Shown here piece by piece: positions 14,683-23,281 of a stretch of 64,000 nt of DNA. The position numbers and the translations under genes were made by a program. The stretch comes from Duganella aceris (lineage in GTDB: Bacteria > Pseudomonadota > Gammaproteobacteria > Burkholderiales > Burkholderiaceae_D). The stretch is taken from positions 1 to 64,000 of the forward strand of contig NZ_JAADJT010000002.1 of assembly GCF_011090165.1 (NCBI RefSeq), in the 5' to 3' direction. Positions within the stretch are counted from its first letter, which is position 1; each line of letters opens with the position of its first letter. A model generated the notes under the pieces. That model was not told the DNA's origin. It saw nothing but the letters and a program-made list of their open reading frames with translations, and ran no database searches.

Positions 14683-16113
14683 TTAGTCGAACTTGCCGAC
14701 GCGGCCGATGTTCTCGTCCATATTGGCCAGGTACCAGGTCAGCGACGTCATGACGGCGACATGGCGCTTCAGTTCCAGCGGATCGACCTTGTCCAGCGTG
14801 TCGGCCGGGGTGTGGTGATAGCTGAAATAGCTGCTCGAATCGACCAGCGGCTCGAACACCGGCACGCCGGCGCGCTCCATTGGGCCGGTATCGGCCGCGC
14901 CGGCGATGTCGCGGCGCTCGAAGATGCCGGCGCCGATCGGGTCCAGCGCCGCCTTCAACGGCGCGAAGTACTTGACCATCGGCGGCGTGACGCTGCCGAT
15001 GAAGCCGAAGGTGCGGCCGGCGCCGCTGTCCGATTCGATCGCGGCGAAGTGCTTATCCAGCTTGTCCTTGTTGACGTCGAAGTAGGCGCGGCCGCCACGG
15101 GTGCCGTTCTCCTCGTTCATCCAGGCGATGACGCGGATGGTGCGGCGCGGCTTCAGGTTCAGCTTCTTCAGCGTCTCGACCACCGCCATCGCGCCGGCGA
15201 CGCCGGTGCCGTCGTCGTGCGCGCCGGTGGCCAGGTCCCAGGAATCGAGATGGCCGGAGACGATCACCACTTCATCGGCCTTGTCGCTGCCCGGCCAGTC
15301 GGCGATGACGTTGAAGCTGTCGGCTTCCGGCAGGATCTGCGGCGTCAGCGTCAGGTGCATCTTGAGCGGACCGCGCGCCGACAGGCGGGTCATCAGCATC
15401 GCGTCTTCGGCGGTGACGGCCGCGGAGGGAATGCGCGCGCCGTCCACCACGCCGGTGGCGCCGGTGTGCGGGATGCGGAAGTTGGCGCCGCCGACCGAAC
15501 GCACCAGCGCCGCCGCCGCGCCCATGTCCGCCGCCATTTTAGGACCGGCGAAACGGTAGGCCGAACCGCGACCGTAGGCCGGGCCGGCGTGGCCGCGATC
15601 GGCCATCTCCTGGTCGAAGGCGACGTCGAACAGCACGATGCTGCCTTTGACCTTGTCGCCCAGCGCCTTCAATTCATCGAACGAACGCACCACCAACACC
15701 GGCGCGGTCAGGCCGGCGGCGGGCGTGGCGCCCGAGCCGCCCAGCGCCGTCAGCACCACTTTCTGCGAGATGCCGGCCGGACGTCCGGTGTAGTCGACCA
15801 GTTCCGCCGTCTCAGCGCCGCGCACCCAGTGCGGCACCTTGACCGGTTGCAGCGTGACCTTGGCGCCCAGCTTGCGCATGGCGGCCGCCACCTGCTCCAC
15901 CGCCGCCGCCGCGCCGGCGGAACCGGACAGGCGCGGGCCAACCAGATCGGTCAGGTCGGACAGGCGCTCGTAGGCCCAGTCGTCTTTCATCGCGCTGTCG
16001 CGGATCTGGGCCAGCGTTGCGGAATCGTTGGCCGGCGCGGCGATGGCGCCGGCGGCCAGCAGGCTGGTGGCCATCAAGGTCAGGGACAGTGGGAGTTTGA
16101 AGACGGATTTCAT
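14683..16113 (-). CDS. M28-family zinc metallopeptidase, exported
   Basis: 476 aa from ATG 16113 (MKSVFKLPLSLTLMATSLLAAGAIAAP), a clear Sec signal peptide. The longer open frame to 16194 has no signal and was rejected. A PA-like insert domain lies at about residues 130-250. The peptidase core has SGHLDSWDLATGAHDDGTG (zinc His and bridging Asp), EENGTRGG (catalytic and zinc Glu), ESDSGAGR (zinc Asp) and YHHTPADTLDKVD (final zinc His). The full set of ligands is present, so it is likely an active periplasmic or secreted aminopeptidase or glutamate-carboxypeptidase-like enzyme. It stands alone between divergent and convergent neighbours. Confidence 0.92.
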   Translation of the reverse strand: MKSVFKLPLSLTLMATSLLAAGAIAAPANDSATLAQIRDSAMKDDWAYERLSDLTDLVGPRLSGSAGAAAAVEQVAAAMRKLGAKVTLQPVKVPHWVRGAETAELVDYTGRPAGISQKVVLTALGGSGATPAAGLTAPVLVVRSFDELKALGDKVKGSIVLFDVAFDQEMADRGHAGPAYGRGSAYRFAGPKMAADMGAAAALVRSVGGANFRIPHTGATGVVDGARIPSAAVTAEDAMLMTRLSARGPLKMHLTLTPQILPEADSFNVIADWPGSDKADEVVIVSGHLDSWDLATGAHDDGTGVAGAMAVVETLKKLNLKPRRTIRVIAWMNEENGTRGGRAYFDVNKDKLDKHFAAIESDSGAGRTFGFIGSVTPPMVKYFAPLKAALDPIGAGIFERRDIAGAADTGPMERAGVPVFEPLVDSSSYFSYHHTPADTLDKVDPLELKRHVAVMTSLTWYLANMDENIGRVGKFD

Positions 16114-16242
16114 GCGGTTCCTATTAAATAAAATAATGGATGGCGATGCAGAGCGACTCAGACGATAACCTATCGTGATGAACTTGTCATCCATGTTAAT
16201 TTGCTATAGTCTGAATCTTCAACTGCCTGAAGAAAGCGCCAA

Positions 16243-16773
16243 ATGCTCAAGGGTCAACTCTGCACCGTGCGCCATCTGCTGACCGCCGATCTGAACACCT
16301 TCATCGCGCTGGTCAACGATCTGCCCTCGCGCGGCGATTATTTTTCGACCCACTTCAAATCGCCGGAAACGATGCGCAAGGAGTTCATGCAGAACAGCTT
16401 CGTCACGGACGACAGCGAATTGTTCGTGATCGAGGACGGCGCGCACCACATCGTCGGCGTCATCACGCACTTCAAGAGCCGCACTCCGACCACGCGCGAA
16501 GTCGGCTACCGCCTGTTCGAACCCAAATTATCCGGGCACGGGTACGTGACGGAAGCCTGCCGTCTGCTGGTCGATTATTTGTTCAATGTGCACCAGTACC
16601 AGCGGCTGGAACTGCTGTCGGCGCCGGAGAACGTGGCCTCGGTGCGGGTGGCGCAGAAATGCGGATTCCGCGCCGAGGGCACGATGCGCCAGGCCTTCTT
16701 CATCAACGGCCGCTATCAGGACGTGGAGATCTTCAGCCTGCTGCGGCCCGAGTGGGAAGCGCTGCGGCGCTAA
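16243..16773 (+). CDS. GNAT N-acetyltransferase (RimJ/RimL-like)
   Basis: 176 aa. The acceptor part starts LCTVRHLLTADLNTFIALVNDLPSRGDYF. The acetyl-CoA region has FEPKLSGHGYVTEACRLLVDYLF (helix alpha-3 with a G-x-G-like loop, about residues 89-111), QRLELLSAPENVASVRVAQKCGF (about 117-139) and AEGTMRQAFFINGRYQDVEIFSLLRPEW (about 141-168). That last block is the usual RimJ/RimL C-terminal signature. It is a soluble enzyme whose substrate (ribosomal protein, amino sugar or antibiotic) cannot be told. It is divergent from the M28 peptidase; TTGTCA/TATAGT boxes (16184 and 16205) lie in the shared gap with a short 15-bp spacer. Confidence 0.88.
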   Translation: MLKGQLCTVRHLLTADLNTFIALVNDLPSRGDYFSTHFKSPETMRKEFMQNSFVTDDSELFVIEDGAHHIVGVITHFKSRTPTTREVGYRLFEPKLSGHGYVTEACRLLVDYLFNVHQYQRLELLSAPENVASVRVAQKCGFRAEGTMRQAFFINGRYQDVEIFSLLRPEWEALRR

Positions 16774-16907
16774 TTGTTACAAGGCATTACCGTCGCGTTC
16801 ACTTTGTAAGCATGTGTATAAGACGTGGCGTTAATTTTCTGGCGGCATATAGTGGAGTCACTGGCTAACGAATCATTTCGATCCGAGCCGCAGCAAGGGG
16901 AACTACC

Positions 16908-17351
16908 ATGTTGAGCAAAAAATTTATGGGTGTAGCGTTACTGGCCGTAGCAGCAGTATCGTCGCCGGTCTTCGCCAGCGACCGTGATTTCAACACGGTG
17001 GCCGGCGCTGTGGTCGGCGCAGCCATCGGCAACAGCGCCGGCGGCCGTGACGGCGCCATCGTCGGCGGCCTGGTCGGCGCGGCGGTCGGCAACAACATCA
17101 ACACCGGCGACCGCTATCATCGCGGCGGTGGTCGCGGTTACGTAGAGACCCGCGTGTACTCGCAGCCTGCCCCGGTTTATTACGAGCCGGCCCCGGTGTA
17201 CTACGAGCAGCCGCGCTACTACAACCCGGGCCCGCGTGTGGTCTACGTTGAACCGCGTCCGTACTACCGCGACTATTATCGCGGCGACTATCGCGGAGGT
17301 CGCGGCGGCCACTGGGATCGCGACGACCATCGCGGCCACCACGGCCGTTAA
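16908..17351 (+). CDS. Glycine-zipper 2TM-type outer-membrane/periplasmic protein
   Basis: 147 aa with a signal peptide (GVALLAVAAVSSPVFA). A glycine zipper follows: TVAGAVVGAAIGNSAGGRDGAIVGGLVGAAVGNN (about residues 25-58), the Rick_17kDa_Anti/glycine-zipper-2TM pattern. The rest is Tyr/Pro/Arg-rich low complexity (YYEPAPVYYEQPRYY, then RGGRGGHWDRDDHRGHHGR). There is no lipobox Cys. AAGGGGAAC precedes the ATG, and an intrinsic terminator follows 2 bases after the stop, so it is a single-gene unit. It is probably an envelope-stress or outer-membrane-associated protein; the function is unknown in detail. Confidence 0.82.
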   Translation: MLSKKFMGVALLAVAAVSSPVFASDRDFNTVAGAVVGAAIGNSAGGRDGAIVGGLVGAAVGNNINTGDRYHRGGGRGYVETRVYSQPAPVYYEPAPVYYEQPRYYNPGPRVVYVEPRPYYRDYYRGDYRGGRGGHWDRDDHRGHHGR

Positions 17352-17353
17352 GT

Positions 17354-17380
17354 AAAAAAAGCCCTTCGGGGCTTTTTTTT
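17354..17380 (+). terminator. Intrinsic terminator of the glycine-zipper gene
   Basis: AAAAAAGCCC-TTCG-GGGCTTTTTTTT: a stem capped by a TTCG tetraloop with a run of eight T. It is symmetrical enough to work in both directions and isolates the following kinase operon. Confidence 0.92.
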
Positions 17381-17418
17381 CGTCTGCCCTCCGCTAGCCT
17401 TGCCTGACGGGGGAAACC

Positions 17419-18453
17419 ATGACAGCAGACGCAATCATCGCTTTGGAACTGGGCCACTACCGGCTGCGCGAGCAGATCGGCGGATCGGCCTACGGCATCA
17501 TCTGGCGCGCCAGCGGGCCGCACGGCACGCGCGACGTGGCCATCAAGCTCATAAACCAGGAGCAGATGGCGCGCGCGCTGCCGGCCCAGCGCGCGCGCTG
17601 GACCGAGAGCGCCGACAACGAAATCGCCTTCCTGCAGTCGCTGGAGCCATGGGACGAGCGTCACATCGTGCGCCTGCTCGACAGCGGCTGGCACGATGGC
17701 CTGCCGGTGCTGGCGTTGGAGCTGATGGGCGCGGACCTGGGCAAGCACATGGTCGCGCTCAAGGGGCGCGGCGAGGAAGTGCCGTTGCCGCAGGCGCTGG
17801 GCTGGATCGCGCAGATCAACCAGGCGCTGGCCAAGGTGCACCAATACGGATGGCGTTATCTCGACCTGAAACCGGCCAATGTGCTGCTGGACCAGCGGCT
17901 CGACACCGTCAAACTGGCCGATTTCGGCACCAACCGTCATCTGGGCAGTCTTCAGGCGCATTCGTATGCCGGCACCGCCAACTGGCAGGCGCCGGAACAG
18001 TTCTTTCCCGCCGACGGCGGCGGCTATGCCACCGGCGCGCGCAGCGATTACTTCTCGCTGGGCGCGATGTTCTACTTCCTCGTCACAGGTGGCCTGCCGC
18101 TGCGCTTTTGCAGCGACTGCGGCCAGGCTTATCGCGATCAACACGTGGCCGGCGCCGACCTGCTGCGCCGCAGTCACGGCGGCGCCATCCCCCCCGTGCT
18201 GCATCATGAGGAGGAAGCCCGCTTCGCGGCGGCGATGCCGGCCACGATGCGCGACGCGGCGCTCGAGCTGCTGCGCGCGCTGCTCAACATCGATCCGGCC
18301 ATGCGTCCACGCCATGCGATCCAGATCAGTCGCATGCTCAATGCTATCCAGGGCGTCAAACAGGAGCGCGGTGTGCTGAACGCCGCCGATCCTATCCACG
18401 GCATGCGCCGTCCAACCGCCGCCAATGGCTGGCGCAACATCCAGGGGGCTTGA
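17419..18453 (+). CDS. Eukaryotic-type Ser/Thr protein kinase, cytosolic (first gene of SEDS operon)
   Basis: 344 aa, with the kinase domain filling about residues 14-310. Visible motifs: glycine loop IGGSAYG (20-26), catalytic Lys43 in VAIKL, Glu68 in the alpha-C helix, catalytic loop YLDLKPANVLL (Asp149, Lys151, Asn154), metal-binding LADFG (Asp168) and the ANWQAPEQ APE-like motif. The usual HRD is YLD, so it is a non-RD kinase and may be less dependent on activation-loop phosphorylation. A small Cys pair lies in the insert CSDCGQAYRDQH (about residues 230-240). No membrane segment or sensor domain is present. The stop overlaps the next ATG by one base (TGATG), coupling it to the SEDS gene. 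It is a likely regulator of the polymerase or of the FHA proteins of this operon. Confidence 0.92.
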   Translation: MTADAIIALELGHYRLREQIGGSAYGIIWRASGPHGTRDVAIKLINQEQMARALPAQRARWTESADNEIAFLQSLEPWDERHIVRLLDSGWHDGLPVLALELMGADLGKHMVALKGRGEEVPLPQALGWIAQINQALAKVHQYGWRYLDLKPANVLLDQRLDTVKLADFGTNRHLGSLQAHSYAGTANWQAPEQFFPADGGGYATGARSDYFSLGAMFYFLVTGGLPLRFCSDCGQAYRDQHVAGADLLRRSHGGAIPPVLHHEEEARFAAAMPATMRDAALELLRALLNIDPAMRPRHAIQISRMLNAIQGVKQERGVLNAADPIHGMRRPTAANGWRNIQGA

Positions 18454-21140
18454 TGGCGATCTCTTTTACGCGCGCATCGGGCGCGGCCCGGCGCGGCGCG
18501 CAGTATCATTCAACCCGCAGCATTACGCCGTTTCGCCACGTTGCGACCAGCCGGCCGTTTCATCGCGCGCTGGAGTGGCTGGGCGGCGCGGTGGTTGGCG
18601 CGGCGCTGTCCCTGGGCCGCGCCGCCATGCGCAACGTGGGCATGGCCGCCACTCTCGGGCTGCTCGCCGCGTTGTGCGGTTTGCAGGCGCTGGCCTTGCT
18701 ACGCGCGCCGGCGGCCTGGTTGCCTTCCGCCGTCACCGTGCAGCTCTCAGCAGGCGAGAACATTACGCTTGGCCAGCGCGAACTTGGCGCGCCACAGGCC
18801 GACCGCAATCATCTGTCGCTACGCCGCGATCCGCAAGGCGCCTGGATGCTGCGCAATCTCAGCGCGGCCAAGCAGGTGCTGCTGCTGCGCGGTTCGGCGG
18901 AGCAGCGCTTGGGCAGCCTGCCGTTGCAGGACCAACAGCGCTTTCAGATCGATGGCGCGGTGTTCGAGGTGCGCTCCGCCGATGCACGCGGCGCGGCCTT
19001 TACCCGTGATGGCCACGAGTGGCGTTACGACGGCGCCACCTTGTACCGCGACGGCCGGGCCCAGGCCAACTGCCCGGAATCCCGGCTGTCGACCAAGGCG
19101 CTGGCGTTGTGGAACCGCGCCATGCCGCTGGCGCTGACGATTGCGCGTCCGCTGGCCTTCGGCGGCAATCTCTATTGCGACAATCGACTCGGCCTGCCGC
19201 AGGTGACGCCTGGCGCGGCGCAACTGGGTCGCGTCGACGGCCGCTTGCAGCTTACGGCCGGCAATCCGGATGGCGACCGCGCCGCCGTGCTGCTGAGCGG
19301 CGCCGCAGGCCAGACGGATTTGCGCAAACAAGAGGCCCCACTGGCCGGTGTGACCGCGATTCAGGTCGGCCGCACGCGCTTCCAGGTCGTCGCCAATGGC
19401 GATCAACTAACGCTCAACCCTGGCCGCAACGTCAAGCTGTTCAGCGAACCGGAACTGAAGCTGCCGCAGCAAATCAGCTGGCAATGGCAACAGCGCGACC
19501 TGTGGCAGGCCGGGCATGCCAATGTCCTCTGGCTCGGCATCGCGATATGCCTTGCCGCCATCGCCATGGCGGCCGCCGGCGCGCTTGCCTATCCAGCCCA
19601 CAGCGGCGCCACCCGCTCGCCGCCGTCGAAGGGCCGCGCCCAGCGCGCCGCGCCCCCCTCAGGCAGCGGCACTGCTGCTACGCCAGCCACGCGCGCGCCG
19701 ACGTTCGCCGCCAACCGCATTGATGCGTCCATGCAGGCCATGCGCCGCTCGTCGCCCTGGGCCGGCCACGTCGCCACCGCCGGCGCGTGGATCGCTGCTG
19801 CTGCGATGCTGGCGACCGGCGTCATCGCCCTGATCTCGCAACGCGCCGGCTTTCCGCCAGGCGCAGCCTGCTCGCTGCTGCTCGGCGCCTGCGCGCTGCT
19901 GCTGTGGCTCGCCCTGCCCGGCCGCTTGACGTTGCTGTCAGCGGCCGCCATCGTGCTGCTGGCGGCCGGCCTGCTGAGTCAATTGGAACTCGGCCTCGGC
20001 GCCCAGGAATCCTCCTGGCTGCGCTATTACCAGAAAAGCACCGCGATGCTGGCGATCGGCACAGGCCTGGGTGGCCTGCTGCGCCTGTGGGCGCGACAGC
20101 AAGCCGCACAACACGCCCCGCTGCGCCAACGCAGCATCGAATGGCTGCTCGCCCTGTTCACCGCCATCGCCCTGGCCGCGCTGGCCGCCCAGGTGCTGTG
20201 GGGCGACGAAACCGGCGTTTTCGACCTGCAACCGGTGGAACTGGCCAAGCTGGCCCTGACCGCCCTCACCGCCCACTGCCTGGCGCTGCGCTTCGGCTGG
20301 CTCAGTGGACCCCAGCGCGGCCCGCAAGGCCTCAAAGACCAAGGCGCACGCTGGCTACAACTGATCGCCCCCGCGCTGCTGTTCCTCGCCCTGCTAGGCT
20401 TGGCGCTGGTGCAGGTCGACGACTTCTCGCCGCTGATCCTGCTGCTGATCTGGAGCACCGGCATGGCCTTCGCCTACGCCACCGCCGCCGGCAACCGCCT
20501 GCTGGCCGCCGCGCTGATCGCCTGCGTGCTGCTTGCCGCCGGCGCCGTGGTCTACCTGCGCATGGTCGGCACCGACGATCTTATACGCTGGGGTTTCTAC
20601 GCCGACCGCTTCCTGGTCTGGCTCAACCCCGCCGAGCACCCGCACACCGGCCAGCAACTGCTGCTGGGCGCGCGCGCCATCAGCGACGGCGGATGGCTGG
20701 GCGCCGACCACTGGCTCGGCCTGCGGTCGCTGGGCCAGGCCGCCGGCGCCGTGGTGCACATCCCCGCCGTGCAGGACGACTTCGCAGCGTCCTTCTTCCT
20801 CAACCGACACGGCCTGGCCGGCGGCCTGCTGCTGTGGCTCGCGCAAGCGGCCTTCCTGACCGGCATCCTGCTGGCCGCGCTGCGCGCCCACAAGAGCGGC
20901 GCCGCCGCGCGCGACTTCCGCCACGCCTGGGCCGGCCGCTTCCGCTATTTCGCCCTGTGCGGCGGCGGCGCCTTCGTGCTGGGCCACTTCCTGCTGTCGT
21001 GGGGCACCAACCTGGCGATCTTCCCCATCATGGGCCAGCCGATGAGTTTTCTGTCGGCCGGCGGCAGCCATCTGCTGTTTTTCCTCTGCCCCCTGCTAGC
21101 GTTTAGTGCGATCAGCGCGCCATCTTTAGAAGGAGAATGA
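18453..21140 (+). CDS. SEDS-family (FtsW/RodA/SpoVE) glycan polymerase with large N-terminal extension
   Basis: 895 aa from ATG 18453. The C-terminal half (about residues 430-890) is a polytopic SEDS protein with QPVELAKLALTAL, VDDFSPLILLLIW, IPAVQDDFAASFFLNRHGLAGG and NLAIFPIMGQPMSFLSAGGSHLL, the FtsW/RodA motifs of peptidoglycan glycosyltransferases. Before it are a membrane helix (about 66-84), a soluble region of about 260 residues whose strands (NHLSLRRDPQGAWMLRNLS, then QRFQIDGAVFEV) look FHA-like, a second helix (about 355-378) and an Ala/Pro/Arg-rich linker. Ordinary FtsW/RodA proteins are about 370-420 aa. If the N-terminus is cytoplasmic, the extension is periplasmic. The pairing with the class B PBP-like transpeptidase at 40035-43844 is inferred. 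Confidence 0.85.
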   Translation: MAISFTRASGAARRGAQYHSTRSITPFRHVATSRPFHRALEWLGGAVVGAALSLGRAAMRNVGMAATLGLLAALCGLQALALLRAPAAWLPSAVTVQLSAGENITLGQRELGAPQADRNHLSLRRDPQGAWMLRNLSAAKQVLLLRGSAEQRLGSLPLQDQQRFQIDGAVFEVRSADARGAAFTRDGHEWRYDGATLYRDGRAQANCPESRLSTKALALWNRAMPLALTIARPLAFGGNLYCDNRLGLPQVTPGAAQLGRVDGRLQLTAGNPDGDRAAVLLSGAAGQTDLRKQEAPLAGVTAIQVGRTRFQVVANGDQLTLNPGRNVKLFSEPELKLPQQISWQWQQRDLWQAGHANVLWLGIAICLAAIAMAAAGALAYPAHSGATRSPPSKGRAQRAAPPSGSGTAATPATRAPTFAANRIDASMQAMRRSSPWAGHVATAGAWIAAAAMLATGVIALISQRAGFPPGAACSLLLGACALLLWLALPGRLTLLSAAAIVLLAAGLLSQLELGLGAQESSWLRYYQKSTAMLAIGTGLGGLLRLWARQQAAQHAPLRQRSIEWLLALFTAIALAALAAQVLWGDETGVFDLQPVELAKLALTALTAHCLALRFGWLSGPQRGPQGLKDQGARWLQLIAPALLFLALLGLALVQVDDFSPLILLLIWSTGMAFAYATAAGNRLLAAALIACVLLAAGAVVYLRMVGTDDLIRWGFYADRFLVWLNPAEHPHTGQQLLLGARAISDGGWLGADHWLGLRSLGQAAGAVVHIPAVQDDFAASFFLNRHGLAGGLLLWLAQAAFLTGILLAALRAHKSGAAARDFRHAWAGRFRYFALCGGGAFVLGHFLLSWGTNLAIFPIMGQPMSFLSAGGSHLLFFLCPLLAFSAISAPSLEGE

Positions 21141-21143
21141 ATC

Positions 21144-22775
21144 ATGCCGATCTATGTTCAACACGAGGTCCTGGGCCGTATCCAGGACGTGTTCAATGCC
21201 GAAGCGATCTGGCAGGCACCCGGCCTGGCGCTGTTCTCGCGCCGCCCGCTGCTGCGCGATCTGCTGGAGCGCAGCCCGCGCGAACACAAGGGCCGCGCCG
21301 CCACCCGCTGCTTCTCCCATGTGACGCTGATGCTGCCGCAGGAAGAAGTCGACGACGACTACCATTTGACGCGCGGCGCCCGCGCCCGCGACCTGGCGCA
21401 AACGCTGACCGCCCTGCATCAAAAGGATTTCGGCGACCTGCTGGGCGCCGACCAGGTGCGCTACGACGTGATCGGCACGTCGTCGCTGGCGCCCGGCGAG
21501 ATCGAGGTCAAGTTCGGGCATGCGGTCTACCTGCCGGCGCCGGATGAAAAAATTCTCTACAACGTCAGCGTCTCGCGCGACAGCGCGATCTGGCATCCGG
21601 TGTGCCCGATCTACCCGAACCAGCGCCTGGCGCTGATCGGCGGCGAAGGCAGCGAAGCCAGTTTCACCGCCGCCGGCTGGCCGTTCGGTCCGGACGGCGC
21701 GATCCTGATCATCAACGACGGCCCGGATTCGCAGCCGGTGGTGCAGATGCGCCCCAAGGATGCCTTCGATTGCCGCTACGATCCGCGCAGCGGCTACTAC
21801 ACCATCAAATCGCTGCGCGACGCGCCGGGCGGCAGCCCGCGCCTGCTGCTGAAGATCGGCCGCACCTCGGCCATGCCGGCCGCGCGCCACATGGCCGGCA
21901 GCCAAATGGCCACCACTTCGGCGCCATACACCGCGCCGCAGCCTGCGACGGCAGAAGCCATAGCCTCGTCGAGGGGCGTGGCCGCAGGCGCGCCGATGGC
22001 GCCGGTGGCGGCGGCCAAACCCGCCGTGTGGCAGAGCCGCTCGGGCGCCGCGCCGATAGACCTGACCGCCGTGCCGGTGGCGGCCAGCCACAAGCCAGCC
22101 AACCAGTTCGGCGAAAGCGACGCCACCTACGCGCCGGTGTCGCAACAGCGCGTCAGCCTGGTGGCGCTGGCCTTGCCGCGCCTGAGCCGCTATCGGGACA
22201 CTGGCGCGCAGACGCTGGAGCTGCCGTTCGACCGCTCGCTGACGCTGTCGGCGGACGCGCAACCGGCCATCAGCTTCGTCGTCGACGCCGCCGATGAACT
22301 GTACGCCTGCACCGCCGAAGGCCGCCAGCGCATCACCGCGCCGGCCACCTTCACGCCGGTCGATTCGCGCGCGATCCGGCTGTTGCCGGCAGCGCCGGAG
22401 ATGGCGGACCGCTACCGCGCCGTGGTCTGCCTCGCGCAGCCGGTCGGCGCCGGCGTGGCGATGGGCGCACGCTTCACTTTCGGCCGCAACTCGCCGATGC
22501 TGTCCGCCTTGCGCCTGCTCGATTCGCCGCGCTTCCTCAAACGCGGCAACGGCAGCGGCGCCGCCAGCGCCGACCGCATCGGCCTGTCGCGCAGCGCTTT
22601 CAGCTTCGAAGCGACGGCGAAAGGCTACCAGATCGGCCGCCTCAGCACGACGCAGGCGCTGTATCACCTGGACGAAAAGCTCGACTTCGTCGCCGCCATC
22701 GCGGACGCCGCCTACCTGCTGCCCAACGGCCATCACCTGGTCGCCGGCCACTACGTGCTGCGCTTCGACGCCTGA
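21144..22775 (+). CDS. Unrecognised 543-aa protein, possibly FHA-like at the C-terminus
   Basis: Starts three bases after the SEDS stop, with AAGGAG upstream. No signal peptide or membrane helix. The N-terminal ~130 residues (YVQHEVLGRIQDVFNAEAIW ... HVTLMLPQEEVDDDYHLTRG) and middle (QRLALIGGEGSEASFTAAGW, then DGAILIINDGP) are mixed alpha/beta and unassigned. An Ala/Pro-rich linker runs over about residues 245-325. The C-terminal ~100 residues (RIGLSRSAFSFEATAKGYQIGRLS ... YLLPNGHHLVAGHYVLRFDA) have the strand spacing of a degenerate FHA domain, with SRSAF where SxxH would be. Operon position suggests a cytoplasmic adaptor of the kinase/phosphatase system. The family is unknown to me. Confidence 0.7.
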   Translation: MPIYVQHEVLGRIQDVFNAEAIWQAPGLALFSRRPLLRDLLERSPREHKGRAATRCFSHVTLMLPQEEVDDDYHLTRGARARDLAQTLTALHQKDFGDLLGADQVRYDVIGTSSLAPGEIEVKFGHAVYLPAPDEKILYNVSVSRDSAIWHPVCPIYPNQRLALIGGEGSEASFTAAGWPFGPDGAILIINDGPDSQPVVQMRPKDAFDCRYDPRSGYYTIKSLRDAPGGSPRLLLKIGRTSAMPAARHMAGSQMATTSAPYTAPQPATAEAIASSRGVAAGAPMAPVAAAKPAVWQSRSGAAPIDLTAVPVAASHKPANQFGESDATYAPVSQQRVSLVALALPRLSRYRDTGAQTLELPFDRSLTLSADAQPAISFVVDAADELYACTAEGRQRITAPATFTPVDSRAIRLLPAAPEMADRYRAVVCLAQPVGAGVAMGARFTFGRNSPMLSALRLLDSPRFLKRGNGSGAASADRIGLSRSAFSFEATAKGYQIGRLSTTQALYHLDEKLDFVAAIADAAYLLPNGHHLVAGHYVLRFDA

Positions 22776-22780
22776 GCACC

Positions 22781-23281
22781 ATGGAGACCGCCAAACTTTA
22801 CTCGGCCTGCGCGTTCGCGGCGGGACTGGTGATCACGCTGTTCCTGGCCGCCTACCTGACGCCACGCGGCTGGTGGCGCCGCCCGAATGCGCGCGCGCTG
22901 CTGATCATGGTCGGCGGCGCATGGGCGATCGGCAGCGTGATTCTGTACGCGGCGCCAGGCAAGCCGGCGATGGCCGCGGGCACGAGCGGCGCGACCGACG
23001 GCGGCGGCGCCGAGGTTGCGGACGGTTCTACCGCTGCGGCGGCGGCACTGGCGCGGCGTGATCCCCCGATCGCCGGCCGCCCGTTCCAGGTCCACCGCGC
23101 GCTGAACCTGCGCGCCACCGCCGGCGTCGACGCGCCGCGCCTGATCACCGTGCCGGCCGGCGCCACCGTCACGCCAACCGGCATGCGCAGCGGCGACTGG
23201 TGGCAGATCAAGGCCAGCGTGGCCGGCCGCGAAAGCACCGGCTGGGTCAGCAGTTTATGGCTGCGACGGAGCGGCGAATGA
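22781..23281 (+). CDS. Membrane-anchored bacterial SH3 (SH3_3) domain protein
   Basis: 166 aa. Two N-terminal membrane helices (LYSACAFAAGLVITLFLAAYL, about residues 6-26, and ALLIMVGGAWAIGSVILYAA, about 39-58), a Gly/Ala-rich spacer, then an SH3b domain (about 105-163): HRALNLRATAGVDAPRLITV, PAGATVTPTGMRSGDWWQIKA, GWVSSLWLRR. By topology (both termini on the same side) the SH3 domain could be on either face. SH3b domains usually bind cell-wall peptides, which would fit a cell-wall synthesis role. It starts 5 bp after the previous stop, and its stop overlaps the PP2C ATG (ATGA at 23278-23281). Confidence 0.85.
   Translation: METAKLYSACAFAAGLVITLFLAAYLTPRGWWRRPNARALLIMVGGAWAIGSVILYAAPGKPAMAAGTSGATDGGGAEVADGSTAAAAALARRDPPIAGRPFQVHRALNLRATAGVDAPRLITVPAGATVTPTGMRSGDWWQIKASVAGRESTGWVSSLWLRRSGE

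Noticed and set aside
17098..18399. Minus-strand frame of 433 aa over the kinase gene
   Set aside because: It crosses the terminator at 17354-17380 and mirrors the kinase codons; no domain.
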